Assembly (NCBI RefSeq): GCF_014270105.1
Contig: NZ_JACNMF010000001.1
Coordinates: 1 to 64,000 of the forward strand
Direction: 5' to 3'
DNA from: Hyunsoonleella aquatilis
Lineage (GTDB): Bacteria; Bacteroidota; Bacteroidia; Flavobacteriales; Flavobacteriaceae
DNA: 64,000 nucleotides
A model generated the notes under the pieces. The model searched no databases. It was not told the origin of the DNA and saw only the letters and a list, made by a program, of their open reading frames with translations. Shown here in pieces: positions 60,478-64,000 of the stretch. Both the position numbers and the translations under genes were made by a program. Every line of letters begins with the position of its first letter. The first letter of the stretch is position 1.

Positions 60478-61257
60478 ATGACCACAAAACAACGCGACGG
60501 TATAAATGAGACACCTGCCTCCGTAGGTGTGGTGGCCGTAAAAGTGGATGACCTTACCGTAGCATACAACTACAAACCGGTGCTTTGGGATATCGATCTG
60601 GAAATCCCCGAAGGCGTCCTTATGGCTATTGTTGGCCCAAATGGCGCAGGAAAGTCAACACTTATCAAAGCGATTTTGGGTATTTTAAAACCCATCGCAG
60701 GAAGTGTTAGTATTTATGATAAACCCTACGAAGAACAGAGGCAATTAGTCGCATATGTTCCCCAAAAAGGAAGTGTGGACTGGGACTTTCCCACAACAGC
60801 TTTGGACGTAGTAATGATGGGCACATACGGCAGTTTGGGTTGGATAAAACGCCCAGGGCAACAACAAAAAAAGGCGGCTCTGGAGGCACTTGAAAAAGTT
60901 GGGATGCTCCCTTTTAAAAACCGGCAGATCAGTCAGCTTTCCGGGGGACAGCAACAACGTATTTTTTTGGCAAGGGCACTAGTACAAAATGCCTCGATTT
61001 ATTTTATGGACGAGCCGTTTCAAGGCGTGGATGCCTCTACGGAAATCGCCATCATTAATATTTTAAAAGCATTGCGCAAAGCGGGAAAAACAGTAATTGT
61101 TGTGCATCACGATTTACAAACTGTCCCTGAATATTTCGATTGGGTTACTTTTCTAAATGTAAAAAAGATTGCCACTGGCCCCGTGAAGGATATCTTTAAT
61201 GATGATAACCTCACCAAAACCTATGGTATTAATTATAAGGTGAGTGTACAGGAGTAA
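60478..61257 (+). CDS. Metal ABC transporter ATP-binding protein
   Basis: 259 residues. Walker [10 protein letters not shown] (near 54-62), Q-loop [13 protein letters not shown], signature LSGGQQQR, Walker [12 protein letters not shown] and switch His in VVHHDL. The [10 protein letters not shown] stretch is typical of Mn/Zn/Fe (MntB, SitB, ZnuC) ATPases. An N-terminal 22-residue extension precedes the domain. It powers the two permeases that follow. Confidence 0.93.
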   Translation: MTTKQRDGINETPASVGVVAVKVDDLTVAYNYKPVLWDIDLEIPEGVLMAIVGPNGAGKSTLIKAILGILKPIAGSVSIYDKPYEEQRQLVAYVPQKGSVDWDFPTTALDVVMMGTYGSLGWIKRPGQQQKKAALEALEKVGMLPFKNRQISQLSGGQQQRIFLARALVQNASIYFMDEPFQGVDASTEIAIINILKALRKAGKTVIVVHHDLQTVPEYFDWVTFLNVKKIATGPVKDIFNDDNLTKTYGINYKVSVQE

Positions 61258-61264
61258 AAGCGAA

Positions 61265-61287
61265 GCCCCCTAACCCCAAAAGGGGAA
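61265..61287. repeat. Dispersed repeat CCCCCTAACCCCAAAAGGGG
   Basis: CCCC ... GGGG arms; same family as 53461-53542. It lies between the ATPase and permease genes. Confidence 0.6.
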
Positions 61288-61342
61288 CTCAAAACCATCC
61301 TGCAAGGTTTTTAAAAACCTTGTATCTAAAAACAAAAAAGAA

Positions 61343-61367
61343 GATCCTGAAACAAGTTCAGGATGAC
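61343..61367. repeat. Dispersed repeat GATCCTGAAACAAGTTCAGG
   Basis: Arms TCCTGAA/TTCAGGA; reverse orientation of the copy at 18117-18138. Confidence 0.7.
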
Positions 61368-61394
61368 AGAAATTTGACAAGGCGAAAAAGGAAG

Positions 61395-61415
61395 ATATTC
61401 TTGCTTTCGCAGGAA
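61395..61415. repeat. Partial repeat of the CTTGCTTTCGCAGGAAT type
   Basis: Resembles half of the common TTCCTGCGAAAGCA(A)G repeats of flavobacteria (from memory). It precedes the permease start at once. Confidence 0.35.
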
Positions 61416-61417
61416 TT

Positions 61418-62545
61418 ATGGACATAACAGAATACATAAAACTCGTCTTCACCGACTATACCCTAAGGACTATTACCTTAGGCACCGCAATATTGGGAGC
61501 GGTTACAGGCATGTTGGGCAGTTTTGCGGTATTGCGAAAACAAAGTCTGTTAGGCGATGCCATTTCTCATGCCGCTTTACCAGGTATTGCCATTGCTTTT
61601 ATATGGACGGGCACTAAGGACAGTAATGTTCTGTTATTAGGTGCACTTATCAGCGGACTAATTGGTACATTTTGGATTCGCGGAATCATCAAAAAAACAC
61701 ATCTTAAATCGGACACCGCTTTGGGTTTGATATTATCCTTGTTTTTTGGATTTGGTATGTTGTTATTGACATTTATTCAAAAACAGCCCAATGCCAATCA
61801 AGCAGGATTGGATAAATATCTTTTTGGCCAAGCGGCAACCCTTGTTGAATATGACGTATGGGTAATGGCTATCATTACAGGCATTTGCCTCTTTGTGCTT
61901 TTGCTATTTTGGAAGGAATTTAAAATCCTGCTGTTCGATGCGGATTACACTAAAACGCTTGGTTTCAATACCAAAGTGATTGATGTTCTTATCACATCTT
62001 TTATCGTTTTGGCTATTGTTCTGGGCTTGCAAACCGTTGGTGTTGTGCTCATGAGCGCCATGCTTTTGGCGCCGGCTGCGGCCGCTCGGCAGTGGACTAA
62101 CAGTTTAAGCGTAATGGTATTTTTGGCCGCTTTGTTTGGAGCCTTTTCCGGGGTGTTTGGCACCGCTATTAGTGCCAGTCAAAACAATTTATCCACCGGA
62201 CCAGTCATCGTTATTGTTGCCAGTGTATTTGTTTTGGTGTCTTTTATTTTTTCCCCAAGCCGTGGCTTACTATTTAAGCAAATACGGTTTTTAAAAAACC
62301 GACGTGATTTGCAATTGCACAAAACCTTGGCATTTATGTATCATATTGCAGAAACGCATGAGAACATTTCCCATCCGCACGCCATTAAAATCTTGAACAA
62401 CTTTCAAGGCTACACAAAAAGCACCCTTCAGAAATTAGTGCGGAAAAATTATGTGAAATTAGACGCCGATATGTGGAGTTTGACCGAGGAAGGCTTTAAG
62501 GCCGCATCCAATTTGTACAATCAGCAAAACGATAACAATGAGTAG
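61418..62545 (+). CDS. Metal ABC transporter permease with C-terminal winged-helix-like tail
   Basis: 375 residues. Residues 1-285 are an ABC-3 family permease with eight or nine helices (VTGMLGSFAVLRKQSLLGDA, ISHAALPGIAIAF, MLLAPAAAARQWTN). About residues 300-370 are an extra cytoplasmic domain (HKTLAFMYHIAETHENISHP ... LRKLVRKNYVKLDADMWSLTEEG style) close in plan to the DtxR winged helix. Mn/Fe transporters with such tails are found in Bacteroidota. It overlaps the second permease by eight bases. Confidence 0.85.
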   Translation: MDITEYIKLVFTDYTLRTITLGTAILGAVTGMLGSFAVLRKQSLLGDAISHAALPGIAIAFIWTGTKDSNVLLLGALISGLIGTFWIRGIIKKTHLKSDTALGLILSLFFGFGMLLLTFIQKQPNANQAGLDKYLFGQAATLVEYDVWVMAIITGICLFVLLLFWKEFKILLFDADYTKTLGFNTKVIDVLITSFIVLAIVLGLQTVGVVLMSAMLLAPAAAARQWTNSLSVMVFLAALFGAFSGVFGTAISASQNNLSTGPVIVIVASVFVLVSFIFSPSRGLLFKQIRFLKNRRDLQLHKTLAFMYHIAETHENISHPHAIKILNNFQGYTKSTLQKLVRKNYVKLDADMWSLTEEGFKAASNLYNQQNDNNE

Positions 62546-63698
62546 TGCCCAACTGGAAATACAATTGATTGCGAGTTTGGTGGCCATTGCCTGTGCTATT
62601 CCAGGGACATTTTTAGTGTTACGGAAAATGGCGATGATCAGTGATGCCATTAGTCACTCCATTTTGCCGGGAATAGTAATTGGCTTTTTCATCACCCATG
62701 ATTTGAATTCACCATTGCTGATATTGCTCGCGGCTCTGACCGGAATATTGACCGTGGTTTTGGTGGAATACATACAAAAAACAGGTTTGGTAAAGGAAGA
62801 TACCGCAATCGGTCTTGTGTTCCCTGCATTGTTTAGTATAGGCGTGATTATGATTGCCAAAAATGCCAATGACGTCCATTTGGATGTGGATGCCGTTTTG
62901 TTAGGCGAATTGGCCTTTGCCCCTTTTGACAGACTTATCATTGCGGGTACAGATGTTGGGCCAAAATCCCTCTGGATTATTGGTTGCATTTTAATCCTCA
63001 CTATTGGATTGCTTTTTGCCTTTTTTAAAGAATTAAAAGTAAGCACATTTGATGCAGGTTTGGCTGCATCATTGGGGTTTTCACCCGTGGCCATTCACTA
63101 TGGCTTAATGACGGTATCGTCCGTAACCACTGTTGGGGCTTTTGATGCCGTTGGTGCCATTTTGGTCGTGGCTTTAATGATTGCGCCGGCCGCCACCGCA
63201 TATTTGTTGACCAATGAATTGAAACGTATGCTGATTTACGCCATATGTTTCGGTGTGCTAAGTGCTATTTCTGGCTATTGGGTGGCGCACTGGCTGGACG
63301 CTTCCATTGCGGGTTCGATTACAACTATGTTAGGCTTACTCTTTTTAGTTGTGTATTTGTTTGCGCCAAATAGGGGGGTTATTGCCGTTATGTATCGCGA
63401 GAAGCAACAACGTACGGAAGTATCCTTGCTCACATTTTTGTTGCATTTGAAGAATCATACCGAAGAACGCGAACGCCACGTGAACCACCTCAACGAACAT
63501 ATCAATTGGCAAAAGGTACGCTCTAAAACCGTTTTGGATTTGGCCCTAAAAAACAACATGATCAAGCTAGATAAAAACATTGTTTCTCTAACTGAAAAAG
63601 GGGAAGAATTCACCGCTCTGGCCATTGATTATATCATCTCCAATCAGGATAATAAGATTGAACATATGAAAGATGATTTCTTTTTGTTTAGGGGGTAA
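62538..63698 (+). CDS. Second metal ABC transporter permease with winged-helix-like tail
   Basis: 386 residues. ABC-3 permease part (IPGTFLVLRKMAMISDAISH, ILPGIVIGF, VDAVLLGELAFAP, LMIAPAATAYLL), then from about residue 290 a charged helical tail with KVRSKTVLDLALKNNMIKLD and SLTEKGEEF, again like a winged helix. Two different permeases suggest a heterodimeric channel. The operon ends here; 148 bases follow before the next gene. Confidence 0.85.
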   Translation: MSSAQLEIQLIASLVAIACAIPGTFLVLRKMAMISDAISHSILPGIVIGFFITHDLNSPLLILLAALTGILTVVLVEYIQKTGLVKEDTAIGLVFPALFSIGVIMIAKNANDVHLDVDAVLLGELAFAPFDRLIIAGTDVGPKSLWIIGCILILTIGLLFAFFKELKVSTFDAGLAASLGFSPVAIHYGLMTVSSVTTVGAFDAVGAILVVALMIAPAATAYLLTNELKRMLIYAICFGVLSAISGYWVAHWLDASIAGSITTMLGLLFLVVYLFAPNRGVIAVMYREKQQRTEVSLLTFLLHLKNHTEERERHVNHLNEHINWQKVRSKTVLDLALKNNMIKLDKNIVSLTEKGEEFTALAIDYIISNQDNKIEHMKDDFFLFRG

Positions 63699-63846
63699 TT
63701 TCGTTACAAAATACACGCGATTCGCCCTGTTATAATTTCCCTTTTTAGGTTGCTAAATGTAGTTCAACAAAAAAATAATACGTTTGGTATAAATCTGGAT
63801 GCTATCCATTAATAATTTCGTAATTTTCTGACGTTAAACACTCCAA

Positions 63847-64000
63847 ATGAAATACCTTTTAGCCCTAGCAACATTGCTTCTTTTTTCTGTTAAAGCAATC
63901 GCACAAGACAAGATCCCTTTTATTGATTTAGACGACATTTACGAACAACTTTCCAGCGGTGATCAAGACGAGGATTACAAGAAAAATGTAGAACTACTCA
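63847..64000 (+). CDS. Secreted protein, N-terminal part (window ends)
   Basis: 51 codons visible. Signal peptide MKYLLALATLLLFSVKAIAQ, then DKIPFIDLDDIYEQLSSGDQ and an acidic continuation. It may be a helical-repeat protein; too short to assign. A TACGTTTG box lies at 63779-63786 without a clear -33. Confidence 0.6.
   Translation, partial: MKYLLALATLLLFSVKAIAQDKIPFIDLDDIYEQLSSGDQDEDYKKNVELL

Noticed and set aside
61270-61452. 60-codon minus-strand frame containing CHPELVSGSS
   Set aside because: It is the translation of dispersed palindromic repeats between the ATPase and permease genes, not a gene.
1-64000. CRISPR arrays, rRNA operons, prophage or restriction-modification systems
   Set aside because: I looked for regularly spaced repeats, rRNA-like blocks, phage structural genes and methylase/nuclease pairs and saw none.

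Overview
The window comes from a bacterium of the Bacteroidota, almost certainly a marine member of the Flavobacteriaceae. Evidence: type IX secretion genes and cargo (a PorZ homologue, two proteins with C-terminal type A sorting domains, a PorT-like barrel), promoters of the form TTTG-N19-TANNTTTG with little Shine-Dalgarno signal, TonB-dependent receptors, AT-rich intergenic DNA, and a core block rplM-rpsI-rpsB-tsf-pyrH-frr-asnS-rpoN. I cannot name the genus.

Layout. 1-1.4 kb is accessory DNA: the end of an IS3-type element, a large folded repeat resembling an integron attC site, a cassette-like secreted protein gene and a gene remnant. 1.4-8.9 kb is a carbohydrate-type island on the minus strand: two paralogous two-domain VOC proteins, each followed by a PL5/PL38-type polysaccharide lyase (one intact, one reduced to a remnant), flanking three genes with Tat-like signals (Gfo/Idh oxidoreductase, TIM-barrel isomerase, enolase-superfamily enzyme). 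9.2-19.0 kb is the housekeeping block on the minus strand. 19.2-24.6 kb holds a TetR/cupin divergon, another cupin, rpoN with a PAP2-like membrane protein, and small envelope proteins. 24.6-27.2 kb is a compact operon: CPBP protease, three DUF2975-type membrane proteins sharing one C-terminal tail, and a small HTH regulator. 27.3-33.8 kb is biotin synthesis (bioF-bioD-bioA, a ketosynthase, then bioB beyond an opposing ATP-grasp gene). 34-48.2 kb mixes recX, recO, porZ, a heme-type TonB receptor, gdhA and envelope proteins, plus a MITE-like element. 48.2-50.9 kb has two tRNAs, rseP, a SCO protein and an unannotated 36-residue gene. 51-53.7 kb is iron uptake (feoA, feoB, a FeoB-associated Cys-rich peptide). 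56.2-63.7 kb is a metal-uptake regulon: a DtxR/MntR repressor divergent from a TonB receptor, TroA-like binding lipoprotein, ABC ATPase and two permeases with winged-helix-like C-terminal tails; a DtxR-type palindrome lies between the divergent promoters.

Several families of short palindromic repeats are scattered between genes, and one copy sits in frame inside bioF. The observations I consider most worth following are the attC-like cassette, the CPBP/DUF2975/HTH operon with its twin operators, the repeat within bioF, the microhomology deletion in the duplicated VOC-lyase module, the 36-residue gene, and the permease-regulator fusions. All functional calls come from reading the sequence; no database search was run.
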